The notes beneath the pieces were generated by a model that was given only the letters and a program-made list of their open reading frames with translations, did no database searches and was not told the DNA's origin. A stretch of 64,000 nucleotides of DNA from Aspidiotus rigidus (lineage: Eukaryota; Arthropoda; Insecta; Hemiptera; Diaspididae): positions 434,001 to 498,000 of the forward strand of contig JAVHKY010000034.1 of assembly GCA_035079385.1 (NCBI GenBank), written 5' to 3'. The first letter of the stretch is position 1. Each line of letters begins with the position of its first letter. The translations under genes were made by a program, and so were the position numbers. This document shows positions 14,301 through 23,248 of this stretch, in pieces.

Positions 14301-15405
14301 CTCGGCTTACATATACTCTGCTGAACTATGTGCTATCTGTCTCTCTCTTCTCCCCCCTTCCCGTAAATTCCTCATCCTCCTTCCCTCCTCTTTCTTCTTC
14401 TAAGCCACACAAGACCTATTCTTCCAACCTCGTCGTTCAGCTTCCTAATTGCATCCCTCTAGATAATGGTACATCGGTAGCCTCAGGAGCCAAGCAAGCC
14501 CTACTTTCTTCCTCGATCACTGAGTCGATATCTCCTTTCTCCCAGATTTATATCCTGCTAGAATTCTAAAAATACAGGAGATGAAGGTTTTTTTTCCATC
14601 GTACATTAAAAAATTATTCCGATAAAAATCGAAGCCAAGGTGGAAATTTATTCCTCCGATCTCCAAAATGCTCTTCATAAAAATGATTTTATATTTTCTT
14701 ATTTTGTAGAATCCACGGTTTTACAATCATTTCCTGCTCAGTCAGAAAATTCATAGGGCGAGAAGGCAATTCCTTTCTTCCTCCCTCCTGATCTTCAAGA
14801 ATCTTGAAAGAATTACAACCGTTCATAACGAGCACCTCCTTATACTTTTTGATGCCTCTAATTTGCCCCCCTTTGTAATCGTATTTAATTTCTCTTCATT
14901 TCAGGAAAGAATTACTATTTTCCACTCCCGGAGTTCCTTTCGTACCTGTGATAGCAATAATGGTTAATATTTATCTAATACTGAATCTATCGATTCTGAC
15001 GTTGGTTCGATTCGTAGTGTGGATGAGTTTAGGTACGAATATAAGTTAATATTCTAATTTCAATTCTCAAGACGTCGCTATAGTCATTCTGTTCAACTTT
15101 CAGGATTTATAATTTACTTCTATTATGGTATAAAGAACAGCTTATTAGAACTAGCTGATTCAGAACCCGAGGAAACGATTATTGTCGCCTCGAACTCTAC
15201 GCCCAAAGTTCAGGTCACCAAAAAAGAGGTCACCTACGCCGCGGATATGACGGAGAAGAGTAAGCCTACTGTTTCGGGAACAACGAATAGCGAGTCGGCG
15301 AAATCATCCGCAGCTGTAAGGCCCACGCATTTGGATCCGCCGAAGACGACGACCAAGAACGATATGTTTGTATCTCCATCGGCTTTTCCCACCTGGGACG
15401 ATTGA
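2225..15405 (+). CDS. Cationic amino acid transporter (SLC7A / slimfast-like), 3' seven exons
   Basis: Seven plus-strand exons (2225-2349, 3741-3895, 3968-4095, 11053-11242, 11319-11557, 14905-15032, 15104-15405) join in consistent phase with AG/GT borders and end at a TGA. The product is the C-terminal half of a multi-pass plasma-membrane transporter that imports arginine, lysine and ornithine. Diagnostic blocks are TGTPIIATFISGVAAALAA, MMSIGTLLAYTLVSTCVLIL and LRYQP, a hydrophilic loop, a four-helix tail with STPGVPFVPVIAIMVNIYLI, and a cytoplasmic tail ending FPTWDD, an ending I recall from insect CATs. The N-terminal helices are missing, presumably upstream of the window. Orthology to Drosophila slif rather than to another CAT paralogue is not settled. 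Introns 1, 4 and 5 are long, and intron 4 is packed with mobile DNA. Confidence 0.9.
3741..3895 (+). CDS. Transporter exon 2 of those visible
   Basis: The acceptor TTGACAG ends at 3740. The exon starts with GC, completing the glycine of MSIGT, then reads TLLAYTLVSTCVLILRYQP (a membrane helix) and the start of a hydrophilic loop, ending in phase 0 before the weak donor GTTGAG at 3896. Reading through the donor reaches a stop after about 20 codons, which favours splicing here. Confidence 0.88.
3968..4095 (+). CDS. Transporter exon 3 of those visible (cytoplasmic loop)
   Basis: The acceptor TTTGTAG is followed by RIFERKLSTDQIKKAFGLP and a basic stretch ending VVVRRVTR. The exon ends with AG in phase 2 before GTTGGT. 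Together with the C at 11053 this forms an in-frame serine. An alternative donor six bases downstream (GTAAAT at 4102) would end in phase 0 and would not match the next exon. Confidence 0.8.
5173..6144 (+). mobile_element. MULE-like DNA transposon remnant nested in the LINE
   Basis: Both ends carry imperfect inverted copies of AAATTCTTCGC-type repeats: 5173-5215 on the left and about 6005-6144 on the right, where the motif GCGAAGAATTTT is iterated several times. A transposase pseudogene (5301-5899) lies between them. The LINE coding homology stops at the left edge and resumes after the right edge, so this is a later insertion. I could not find a clean 8-11 bp target duplication. Confidence 0.6.
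5301..5899 (+). pseudogene. MULE-type transposase C-terminal pseudogene
   Basis: One frame runs from ATG at 5301 with two in-frame TGA codons (in the segments near 5432 and 5551) through NNSVEGWHNVFESTVEAYHP (about 5589-5650) and FRFIEAVQREQ. A frame change near 5725 then leads to a lysine-rich tail and a second part ending at 5899. The NN-VEGWH...HP-F--F block is typical of the C-terminal part of insect MULE/FLYWCH-associated transposases. The catalytic DDE part upstream is absent or unrecognisable, so the copy is dead. Assignment rests on recalled family resemblance. Confidence 0.65.
7740..9790 (+). repeat. Degenerate tandem array, unit about 175 bp
   Basis: The phrase CTAAATATCTCAAGGTCATT and close variants recur at about 7777, 7945, 8152, 8489, 8652, 9436 and 9620, each followed by a TTGTGCTAATTGGAC-type block, TAAGTCAGATAATGATTCTG and an AACAAGAGTGACC-type block. 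Units are strongly diverged, so the array is old. It is interrupted by the element at 8977-9430 and carries no coherent coding frame. Confidence 0.75.
8977..9430 (+). mobile_element. Non-autonomous MITE-like element with CAGGCGCGGATCC terminus
   Basis: The element begins CAGGCGCGGATCCACGGG and its far end, read in reverse complement, begins CAAGCGTGGATCA, giving roughly 13-bp imperfect inverted ends. The flanks both read CAGTC (8972-8976 and 9431-9435), a possible 5-bp target duplication. It contains a C/A homopolymer run, one diverged unit of the 45-bp minisatellite seen at 22.4 kb and the near-palindrome AGCGGGTTCCCGCT. Related starts occur at 30687 and 32665. Confidence 0.55.
9846..10443 (-). 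pseudogene. Possible retroelement RT remnant (unassigned ORFs)
   Basis: A minus-strand frame (10443-10135) contains HFNHKFTAFNGMVHCLCTI, which resembles the HK-AAFNS-VHRL block after the RT domain in the PLE copies of this window (for example at 40209-41042). A second frame (10097-9846) follows after a short gap and is not recognised. Base composition is richer in G+C than its surroundings, consistent with former coding DNA. No GIY-YIG motif is seen, so the element type is uncertain. Confidence 0.35.
11053..11242 (+). CDS. Transporter exon 4 of those visible (hydrophilic loop)
   Basis: The exon follows acceptor GATAG (ending 11052), completes a serine codon and reads SPDSDDSMGNDDPGQVTED and then a highly charged stretch to KRLQ, ending in phase 0 before GTAGTT at 11243. 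The acidic start and lysine-rich end form a long cytoplasmic loop between membrane segments. Confidence 0.82.
11319..11557 (+). CDS. Transporter exon 5 of those visible (membrane helices)
   Basis: The acceptor ATTACAG is followed by VFTYLCPALFPWVDCGPATT and two hydrophobic segments, VVRFVALLYLLILVFDVIMV and YLLGFGIIVVIAAIS, ending RKPQN plus AG in phase 2 before GTGCGT at 11558. The phase is completed by G at 14905. Confidence 0.85.
11558..14904 (+). other. Transporter intron 5; no recognised gene
   Basis: The 3.3-kb intron is AT-rich with a purine-rich stretch near 12080-12620, a G run at about 13633-13647 and scattered degenerate CAAGTCC-type repeats. Several ORFs of 60-119 codons occur (for example 12101-12352 and 14210-14569) but none resembles a known family. 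Confidence 0.5.
14905..15032 (+). CDS. Transporter exon 6 of those visible
   Basis: The acceptor TTTCAG precedes KELLFSTPGVPFVPVIAIMV, then NIYLILNLSILTLVRFVVWM and SL plus the first base of a glycine codon before GTACGA. The PGVPFVP-(I/V)-N-YL block is one of the best conserved CAT C-terminal signatures. Confidence 0.9.
15104..15405 (+). CDS. Transporter terminal exon with stop codon
   Basis: The exon completes the glycine and reads FIIYFYYGIKNSLLELADSE, closing the last membrane helix, followed by a roughly 80-residue polar Ser/Thr/Lys-rich cytoplasmic tail that ends FVSPSAFPTWDD before TGA at 15403-15405. The 3' UTR must follow; its poly(A) site is not assigned. Confidence 0.88.
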
Positions 15406-16354
15406 AGTAGTACACGTGTCTCTTAATACTTTCTTTTTTCTTTATTATCGATTTTTCTTTCAATTTTTCAGTTACCATTAATTATCTATATACTTCAAAC
15501 TTAGACTCGAAGTCTTATAAATTATATTTTACGATAACGATTACGATTAAAATCTTCGTGTTGCCGAATACCTTATCACAATATTTTAGATCGATCCTTG
15601 AGGCGATCGAGGTCCTGCGATTTTTATTTGCTGAAACATTGAGCCTGCTTCATACGCCCACTTAGTTACCACAAATATGTTTCCATCTGCTGTTGTTGCC
15701 ATGCATTGTTCATCTAGTCCAGTACCATTTTCATAAGTACTCAAATTTTCCATTCTTGATAGGTTCTCATCTTGAAAGTCAGCCTAGATAGCTTAATATT
15801 GGTACCTACTCTTTTCATACATATTAGTCGATCCCTTCTTTCAGATACACCAGTCCAAAAACAGAAAAACTAGATGATTCGAATAAGGACATCTTTCTTC
15901 GTATCTTCCAATATCCTTCTATTCAGTCTCCTCATACTTTTTTCCATCTGAATGCAACTTCTCAAGATATTTTCCTCATAAAAATGACACTCGCTTTCTT
16001 CAAAGTCTTGTTTGCCCATTTGAAGATGAAAACAGTCCTAGCGACGTTATTACGAGTATGTTAATTTTTCAAATCTTTCTACTCACCAGAACCTGGTACG
16101 TTTATTCTACGATGTTGCTTTTTTTTTTCAAATTTGTATTCGAATTATTTTTCGCTCTATTCTCAAGTATATTCTGCATAAAATTTATCACTTCTCTCAG
16201 GTGAGAAAAACTCGACTGTCAAGATTGCAGGCTTTGAAAGCAATCGTGATCGAAGCACGAATGATAATTTGAGTAATCTCAAATTAAACCGTCAGTGTCA
16301 AGAAAAAATGAACTTCAAAGGAACAAGTTGAAAGGAACGAGGGGAAGGTGATAA
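15406..16354 (+). other. Transporter 3' UTR and downstream sequence, extent unknown
   Basis: AT-rich sequence with no recognised gene. No single poly(A) signal stands out. Confidence 0.4.
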
Positions 16355-16749
16355 CACTATAGGCATCAGGTAACAATTAAAATTTTTTTGAAAATTGCTG
16401 AAGGGAGGTAGGTTGTATCTAGAAGTATTTTTTGCGCTGATTTCGGAACCGTCTTCAGTTTTTTGATAGGAGGTCGCGTTTTCTTGTTATCACTTTGTTT
16501 AGTTGCCGCGCATCATCGCGAGACGAAGCGTTCTTTATCGAGCTTCGATCAACGATAGCAGTATCAACGCTCGATAAGGAACGCTTCGTCTCGCGACGAT
16601 ACGCGGCAACTAAACAAAGTGATAACAAGAAAACGCGACTTCCTATCAAAAAAACGGAAAACGGTTCTGAAATCAGTGCAAAAAATACTTCTAGATACAA
16701 CCTATCTCACTTCAGCAATTTTCAAAAAATTTTTAATTGTTGCCTAGTG
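16355..16749. mobile_element. Foldback MITE with CACTA ends and 3-bp target duplication
   Basis: The element starts CACTA and ends TAGTG and is flanked on both sides by TAA (16352-16354, 16750-16752), the 3-bp duplication expected of CACTA-type transposons. Its arms (16368-16543 and 16569-16745) are nearly complete inverted copies of about 176 bp, separated by only 25 bases, so a transcript would form a long hairpin. There is no transposase; movement would need an autonomous relative. The overlapping ORFs on both strands here are by-products of the palindrome. Confidence 0.7.
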
Positions 16750-19700
16750 TAATTTGAAAATATAATTTTCCTCGAGAGGTCAAGGTCTTCAAGTCAAACT
16801 CATTAACGTGTTATCAAATCTTTGAATAGAGTTTCCAAGTGCCTAAAATGAAATCCATTTCAGCAATCCGGGAAAAACTCGAAATTCACTCCGTTTGCTG
16901 CTCCTGCGGTCTCCCTTATTAACTAAGTTGGAGAGGAGACCTGTTTTATAGGGAGATTATTTTATTTCATTTGCGATAATCGATTAGGATGGACGAGTGT
17001 AAATTTTTCACATGCACATAGTTCCGAAGTCGTTAACCTGAATTTTCCCTGATACTCTTTTTCTTGAATAGCCTCCGCCACCCTTGGAACCTCAGTCCTC
17101 ATTATCAGCTTGGCATTGAGTGTTATTTTCAGTTTAGTGACCTCATCGTCATCTCTATAGAAAGATGCAAGCTCAAAGATCAAAATCTTTTGCAAGTCCT
17201 CTCACAGGTATTTAAGATCGATGGTCAGAGCTCTCATCATTTTAAAGGGTTGACATTTCGCGAAGTTCCTAAGAAAGGTCAAAGGTTTCTCAAGCATTTT
17301 CTCATATGCAAATTTCACAAATAACCTCTACCATCAAGTCCCCGGATATTTAGTTCAAGTCGACAGTCAGATGTTCTCCAAGTCTCCCTTCTCCTCATCC
17401 TCACATTAAATAGCTCGATCCAAATTCTTTTCCAGTCCCTGAAGCAGGTCACAATGTTCATGTGTATTTTTTTCTAGGGATTTTCTCGAGTAGCCCCTGC
17501 CCTCCTCAGAACCACCATCCCATAAACGGCTCAAAGGTCAATATTTTCTCATATCCTCAGATATATTCAACTCGATGATTCGGATTCTTTCAAGTCCTCC
17601 CTTCTCATGTATACTCCTCACAGTTATAAGTCTTTCCAAATCCTCAAAATAGGCCAGAACATCCCTGTAGATTTTTCCAATGACCTCCATCTCTCTGAAA
17701 TCACAATTTTTGTTGAAAAAGAAGGTGGGTGATGGATATTTCCTGTCAGAAGAAGCTGCTAAACCTCAGACTTTAGACTGGAAAGTGAAATTTCAATCAC
17801 CTTTTCAATGTAGTAGTAAGCCCATCCCCTTCCACATTGGCATAATTCTTTCAAGTACAAGCCTCACGAGTAGAACAATTGCTTACTCTTTCTTATATTG
17901 AGTTTTGCTTCCATACCAAGCTATGATTTTCCAGATTTTCTTCCCAATTTCCCCTCCACGACATACTGGACAAAGATATGTCAGATAAATCAAGTAAGGA
18001 ATACATCCTCTCTCTGATACTTCAGGAAAGAGGGTACGGAAAACTACGTTCTTAATTTGAAGGTTCTAGAAACCTATAAGACTACGTCTTATCCTTTCAA
18101 ATACCAAGGAACGCATTTTCTCTAGCTTCTACCGATGATTTTACATTAGAACGATAACATTTCTAACGAAATATTCTCAAGCCCAAAAATCAGTCTTGTT
18201 GACATTCCTGTCCGAGTATGAAAATTCGTTTCCTTTCTCCTTAGACTGCCTATACTAGGCTAGGCCCTCTACCTAAATGAACAGATGTTTTTAAAATTCT
18301 ATCGAGTAACATTTTAGACACATTGAGACTTGAAAAAAAAACAAAGATTAACACCAATCGACATGATTTAGAACAAAGCTAGTGCAACCGAATGCTCTCT
18401 TTTCTTTTTTTTCCTTTCCGAGTTTTTATTCGCTTTTTCGCATCCATCTCAAGTAATACGAGTAACATCAAAGATCTCATTTTTTCGCTTCGACTCTCTC
18501 ACGTTTCTTTCTTTTTCTTTCTTTCCTAACATCTTCTGTATATAAAATTCATTGTAATGATGTAACCGATGAAATGTAACGTTAGTACGTGTTTTTCTTC
18601 CCGTAATTGGCATTTATTGATATTCCGCGATACAACGTCGAACTGCTGCCCCTTTTGTAGATGACCGTGGAAAATTCTTACTTCTTCATAATATATACTA
18701 CGTACCTACAACGTACTGAAATTGCATTTCAGTGTACCGAGTGGGTGGTCTATACCCGCTCCTAATAAGTAAGCGTTGTTTTATAAAAAAGAAAAAAAAA
18801 AAAAATATCGTCGATTCGAACGAACTGTGTGAAATTACAATCACGATACGTTTTCTATTCCCTCTCCAAGTCCTAAACATTTTCAACGATACGATGAAAA
18901 GAAAAAAAGGCATTTATTTTCTTGTACAATAAGACGCAACGTTACATATCAAATGTATAGTTTAAAATGGTTACCCGCTACGAAATTCGTTACTTTTTTA
19001 ATATTGTTATTTTCATTGTTTTCAAAAATTTTTTGATTTGTTTCCCTTTTTTTTTTTTTTTTTTTTTTTTTTACATTAATTTCTTTGTTAATTATCCCTT
19101 TCCTTGAAAATATCTACTTCTTTAATAGCAGTCATACTTACTCACGTTAATACCAAATATAGGTAAATATTAGAGATTTGAGAAAAATCACACACACAAA
19201 AAAAAAATTGAATTGAATTGAAATAGTCGAACTATCCCAATTTCTATTTGTGATAATACGTTTTAAATACACATGAAATGTGATTAATTCAAATGTTGAT
19301 TTCCCCTTACCTTTGTTGACTTTTTTTTTTTTTTTTTTTTTTTTTTAGTTCATTAATATTCTCCCTTTAAAGCAAAATGTTCTAATTTTTCATCAACAAG
19401 CACTCTGCACAATGTCCACCATGATAAAATTATTCATTTTGCCTTCCAACGTTTCATTGGATTTTTCCCTCCCTTTTGTTATCTATTTTATTATTATTGT
19501 TATTTATCTTAATTTTTTTTTTCTTTTTTTACAAGGATTGAAAGTTCATAATACGAATATAAGCGCTTATTCTAATATCCCCGTTTATACTATGCTAGAA
19601 TGAGTGTTCCGCTTTGCCTGAACAATTATGACTTATTAAAAATACATGATTTTTTATTCATGTTTTTTGTTCTTCTTCCGATTATAGCTAATATTGTATT

Positions 19701-20481
19701 ATTGGAAATTCATTCGATTTATGCTTAAATTAGTAATAATTAAATATTTTGATGAATAATTTATCTGTGAAATATTGTACTTAGAATTTTTATTTGTTAA
19801 ATTTAAAGAACATAAATAAGATAATGAAAATAATAAAGGTAAAATAATAAGTTTTTAATATTCATTGGTTCTTTTTTCCCCTCTCTCTTCCTCCCTCCAT
19901 CTTTTCCTCTTCTCTTCTCATCTTATCTCTTTCTCTACTTCATTTCTTCTTAATTTGCGATTATGAATAATTTTTAAAATGTTGTTACGGTATTAAAAAG
20001 ATTTAATCTTATTGCAGTGTTTATTATAATATTTGTTATTTAAATTATTATACCCACTAAAATTCATCATCTATTTTGTTATGTTAAATATATTATTCTG
20101 TTATTGATGTTTATTGTAATTATTTTCCATACCTGTAGTATAAATTGCTACCTTGGTAATCTCATTTTCAAGATATTCAATTGAAATAAGGAAAAAATTA
20201 GTAAGAAAAAAAACTTATCGAGCATGGTTTTTTATTGTGACTTGAAATTTAAAATCATCAGCAAAATTTCTACCCGGTCTCATACTCGAAGTCTCGAACC
20301 AACTTAATTCCTCAAAGTCTTATAATGAGAAGAAACGTTAATTTAGCTCAGTGATTGCAGTTGCCCACTTCTTATTTTGATATATCTTGTTGACACTTAC
20401 CAAAAGAAAAAAAATTATGAATGAGTAGAGAGGTGATCACCATATTTAAGAGAGTCTCAATTTTGAAAACATGAGCGCGTG
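16750..20481. other. AT-rich non-coding stretch with T-tracts
   Basis: The segment contains strongly diverged copies of the CAAGTCCCC/GCTCGA repeat at about 17330-17880, long T runs near 19049-19071 and 19321-19346, and very AT-rich DNA at 19600-20200. No convincing coding frame was found. Confidence 0.5.
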
Positions 20482-20659
20482 CTACAAACAAAAAAAAAAG
20501 AAAAAAGGTATTGTAACAACGCTGGTGAAGAGCGGGGAACTTGACCTAGCTTGAAACAAACGTAGTGGAATTTTAATGCGGCTGCGACGAACCTGTGGAC
20601 AATATTTTGGTGCTGTATTCATGCCACTATTATGTTCCGCGACTAACACAAACACCATC

Positions 20660-20760
20660 AAAACGCCAACCACCACCACAACAACACCAAACAACAACAA
20701 CACTAACATCAACAGCACCAACATAAACGCCAACAACAACAACACTAATACATTTGTTCC
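20660..20760 (+). repeat. CAACAA-type low-complexity tract
   Basis: Iterated AAC/ACC triplets give artefactual Asn/Thr-rich and Val/Leu-rich ORFs on opposite strands. Confidence 0.8.
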
Positions 20761-20984
20761 AGAGAGCCCAATGGTAGACTTCGTCCACATGTTCAGGGGC
20801 ACCGAAGGAGTTTCCGCAAATGGTACAACATTCACGCACACAGGATCACGGCGGTCGGACCAGTTCCTTACCAACTCGCATACTTTCACGACAAATTGAT
20901 TTACCACCCTTGCATCCTCACAATAATTTTTTTTTTTTTTTTAAATTCTATTTGAACTGTCTGTAAGATATCCACAGATGAGTG

Positions 20985-21890
20985 TTGAACCAAAAACACT
21001 CGGAATCCATCGAAACAAACAAATAAACAAAGTACATAAGTAGTGCACACATCCTCTGATAAGTTGTGCACTCAAGATCCAAAACACTGGAAATCCTATG
21101 AAACGGACAAATACACAAAGTAAGTAGTGCACACATCTTGATACAAGTTGTACACACAAAATCGAAACCCTCAAAATTCATCGAAACGGACAAATACACT
21201 ATGTAAGTAGCGCACACACTACTCAACTGACACTGCCGGGCTGGAACAACTGGGAAAACACCTCCATCAACAGTCATACCTCACTCATAGAGTTTGAGGT
21301 TCACTATGGGGGGGGGGGCAGTCTTTACTGTCAAGACCATCCTGGCTGGAGCTCTTCACAATAAATGTAGTAAAATTATCTTCTTTTGAAATACATGTTG
21401 TGTACCAGTCCTGGCGTGCATTCATTGTGTTCGTAATGGTTTCAACGTGGTGTCAGTTTTTTTCCATGGCGGGAGGAGACCTGGCGGTCCATCGAAACAA
21501 ACAGATAAACGAAGTAAGTAGTGCACACATCCTCTAATAAGTTGCGCACTCGAGACCAAAAACACTAGAAACCCTATAAAACAAACAAAAACACAAAGTA
21601 AGTAGTGCACATACCCTCATATAGGTTGTGCACTCAAGATCCAAAACACTAGAAATCCTATGAAGCAGACAATGGACAATTCCATGAAGTAAGTAGTGCA
21701 CACATCTTGATACATGTTGTATACACGAAATCAAAACACTCAGAATCCATTGAAATGGACAAATACACAATGTAAGTAGTGCACACATTCCCATATAGTG
21801 CACACATATGAGAATATGCAGAACAATGTGCTGGCGTGCATTTATGGCGTTCGTCGTGGTTTTAATGTCGTGTCAGGGGAACTGACGGTC
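20985..21890 (+). repeat. Minisatellite, unit about 80-89 bp, in two blocks
   Basis: AAGTAGTGCACACAT recurs at about 21035, 21121, 21201, 21516, 21599, 21688 and 21774 with intervening GTTGTGCACTCAAGA, CAAAACACT and GGACAAATACACAAAGT blocks. The array is split into 20985-21235 and 21480-21800. Each block is followed by a related CTGGCGTGCATT...GTGTCAG segment (21413 and 21832), so the unit-plus-tail is itself duplicated. Confidence 0.8.
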
Positions 21891-21918
21891 AATATAATTT
21901 TATGAGGCGTGCACTTAT

Positions 21919-22150
21919 ATATTTCCCATACTAAAATGTGAATCAGCTCGGAAACGGAAAAAGAACAAAAATTAGAGGGAAAAAACACAAAGGTGAACGA
22001 AATAAAACCAATAAAGAAAGTAAAACTAGTGAAAATCAAATTAAAACAAAACGAGGGGAAAAGGAAAATTCAAAATGTCATAAATGGATAAAAACCAAAA
22101 CAAAATTCAAATCACAGGCCAAAACACAATATACTACAAATTATGATCCC
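21919..22150 (+). repeat. Dispersed repeat, inverted partner at 32188-32405
   Basis: A lysine-codon-rich, A-rich block starting near CTAAAATGTGAATCAGCTCG and running through CACAGGCCAAAACACAATAT matches the reverse complement of 32188-32405 closely over about 220 bp. It is open in one frame (21938-22237), but the second copy does not extend that frame, so I do not call a gene. It may be the 5' part of an unidentified element. Confidence 0.7.
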
Positions 22151-22439
22151 GCATCTGATCCAAAAGCTGTTTATTCTCAGTGGTCAGTGACTAAATATAA
22201 CAAACTGATATTCATTCATAACTATGATGAATACTGAGTGATGTTACTATAAGGTTTCATTCATGAATGACGTACATTTTCGAATTTTTCTCCCCGAGAT
22301 ATTCTTCCCGCTTAGGTTGGTTCCTTTTTTTTTTAGCGGGGAACCCGCTATCCATTTTGTTAGGAGATCGCATCCTCAGAAAACGTCCGCGTCCGCGAAG
22401 TTAGTAACCTAAGGTTAGGTTAGGTTACGGGACTTGGAA

Positions 22440-22803
22440 GAATTTCGAGTCTCGAGCTATATATGATAGGAGGGGGACTTAGAAGATTTAGAAGAATTTC
22501 GAGTCTCGAGCTATATATGATAGGAGGGGGACTTAGAAGAATTTCAAGTCTCGAGCTATATATAATAGGGGGGGGGGGGGGACTTGGAAGAATTTCGAGT
22601 CTCGAGCTATATATGAAAGGAGGGGGACTTAGAAGAATTTCGAGTCTCGAGCTATATATAATAGGGGGGGGGGGGGACTTGGAAGAATTTCGAGTCTCGA
22701 GCTATATATGATAGGAGGGAGACTTAGAAGAATTTCAAGTCTCGAGCTATATATGATAGGGGGGGGGGACTTGGGAGAATTTCGAGTCTCGAGCTATATA
22801 TAT
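22440..22803 (+). repeat. 45-bp minisatellite, left block (about 8 units)
   Basis: Each unit reads approximately GAGCTATATATGATAGG, a variable G run, ACTTGGAAGAATTT and CGAGTCTC. Unit length is 45 bp when the G run is five to six, and grows where G runs reach 13-14. Because 45 is a multiple of three the array is open on several frames. Confidence 0.9.
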
Positions 22804-22976
22804 TGTGGCGTTCTGCTATAATAGCAGACACCGCAAGGAAGCGTACTTATCGCTTAACTACTTCGCCGAATACGCTTGAACAACCTAGAACGTGCTCGAT
22901 TGATTGTAAGGGCTCTTGCATAACCTGTTTGCCGTTCTAGAAGAAATCTCGAGAATTCCGGAAATAAGGGTGAGAC

Positions 22977-22984
22977 TATAAATA
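22977..22984 (+). promoter_or_regulatory. TATA box in the 5' LTR
   Basis: TATAAATA lies about 170 bases into the LTR, upstream of the AATAAA at 23111-23116, so transcription would start shortly after it and the R region would include the poly(A) signal. Confidence 0.6.
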
Positions 22985-23110
22985 GCCGGCAGCAACCCGA
23001 TAAAGCGATTCAGTTGTAATCTTAAAGCGATAGTTAACGTGTTCTCGTTCTTTAACGCGATTGTGTTACAGTTTAACGGTGTTTAGAAGTGTTGTACTTG
23101 CGGTACCAGT

Positions 23111-23116
23111 AATAAA
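23111..23116 (+). promoter_or_regulatory. Poly(A) signal in the 5' LTR (used from the 3' copy at 26729-26734)
   Basis: AATAAA occurs once per LTR, about 70 bases before the LTR end. In the 3' copy it would direct polyadenylation of the element RNA. Confidence 0.55.
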
Positions 23117-23186
23117 GCTCGGTTTTCGTAATTGTTCTTTATTATTGGCGTCAAGAGATATTCGGTGACTGGTAGAACGTCACAAC

Positions 23187-23204
23187 TGGTGTCAGAAGTG
23201 GGAT
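23187..23204 (+). promoter_or_regulatory. tRNA primer-binding site
   Basis: TGGTGTCAGAAGTGGGAT follows the LTR after two bases and begins with TGG, complementary to a tRNA CCA end. I recall this as matching the 3' end of an insect leucine tRNA; the tRNA identity was not verified. Confidence 0.75.
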
Positions 23205-23248
23205 TGCGTAAGCCTACTTTGTGCGTTTGAAACTGGTGGTGATTCAAG

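Larger units (their letters stand above)
22804..23184 (+). repeat. 5' LTR
   Basis: Starts TGTGGCGTTC and ends GAACGTCACA. It contains a promoter-like TATAAATA and an AATAAA signal in the order expected for U3-R-U5. Confidence 0.95.

Noticed and set aside
14210..14569. 119-codon plus-strand ORF in transporter intron 5
   Set aside because: Ser/Leu-rich, no recognisable family, and it ignores the well-supported splice structure of the host gene.
16455..16752. Overlapping 81- and 85-codon ORFs on opposite strands
   Set aside because: They are the two sides of the foldback MITE palindrome, not genes.
20482..20907. 141-codon minus-strand ORF with a hydrophobic run and the Asn/Thr-rich plus-strand ORF
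   Set aside because: Both derive from a CAACAA-type low-complexity tract.
22463..22711. ORF with repeating GGGLRRISSLELYMI residues, and the minus-strand ORF at 26847-27257
   Set aside because: Both are translations of the 45-bp minisatellite, which stays open because 45 is a multiple of three.
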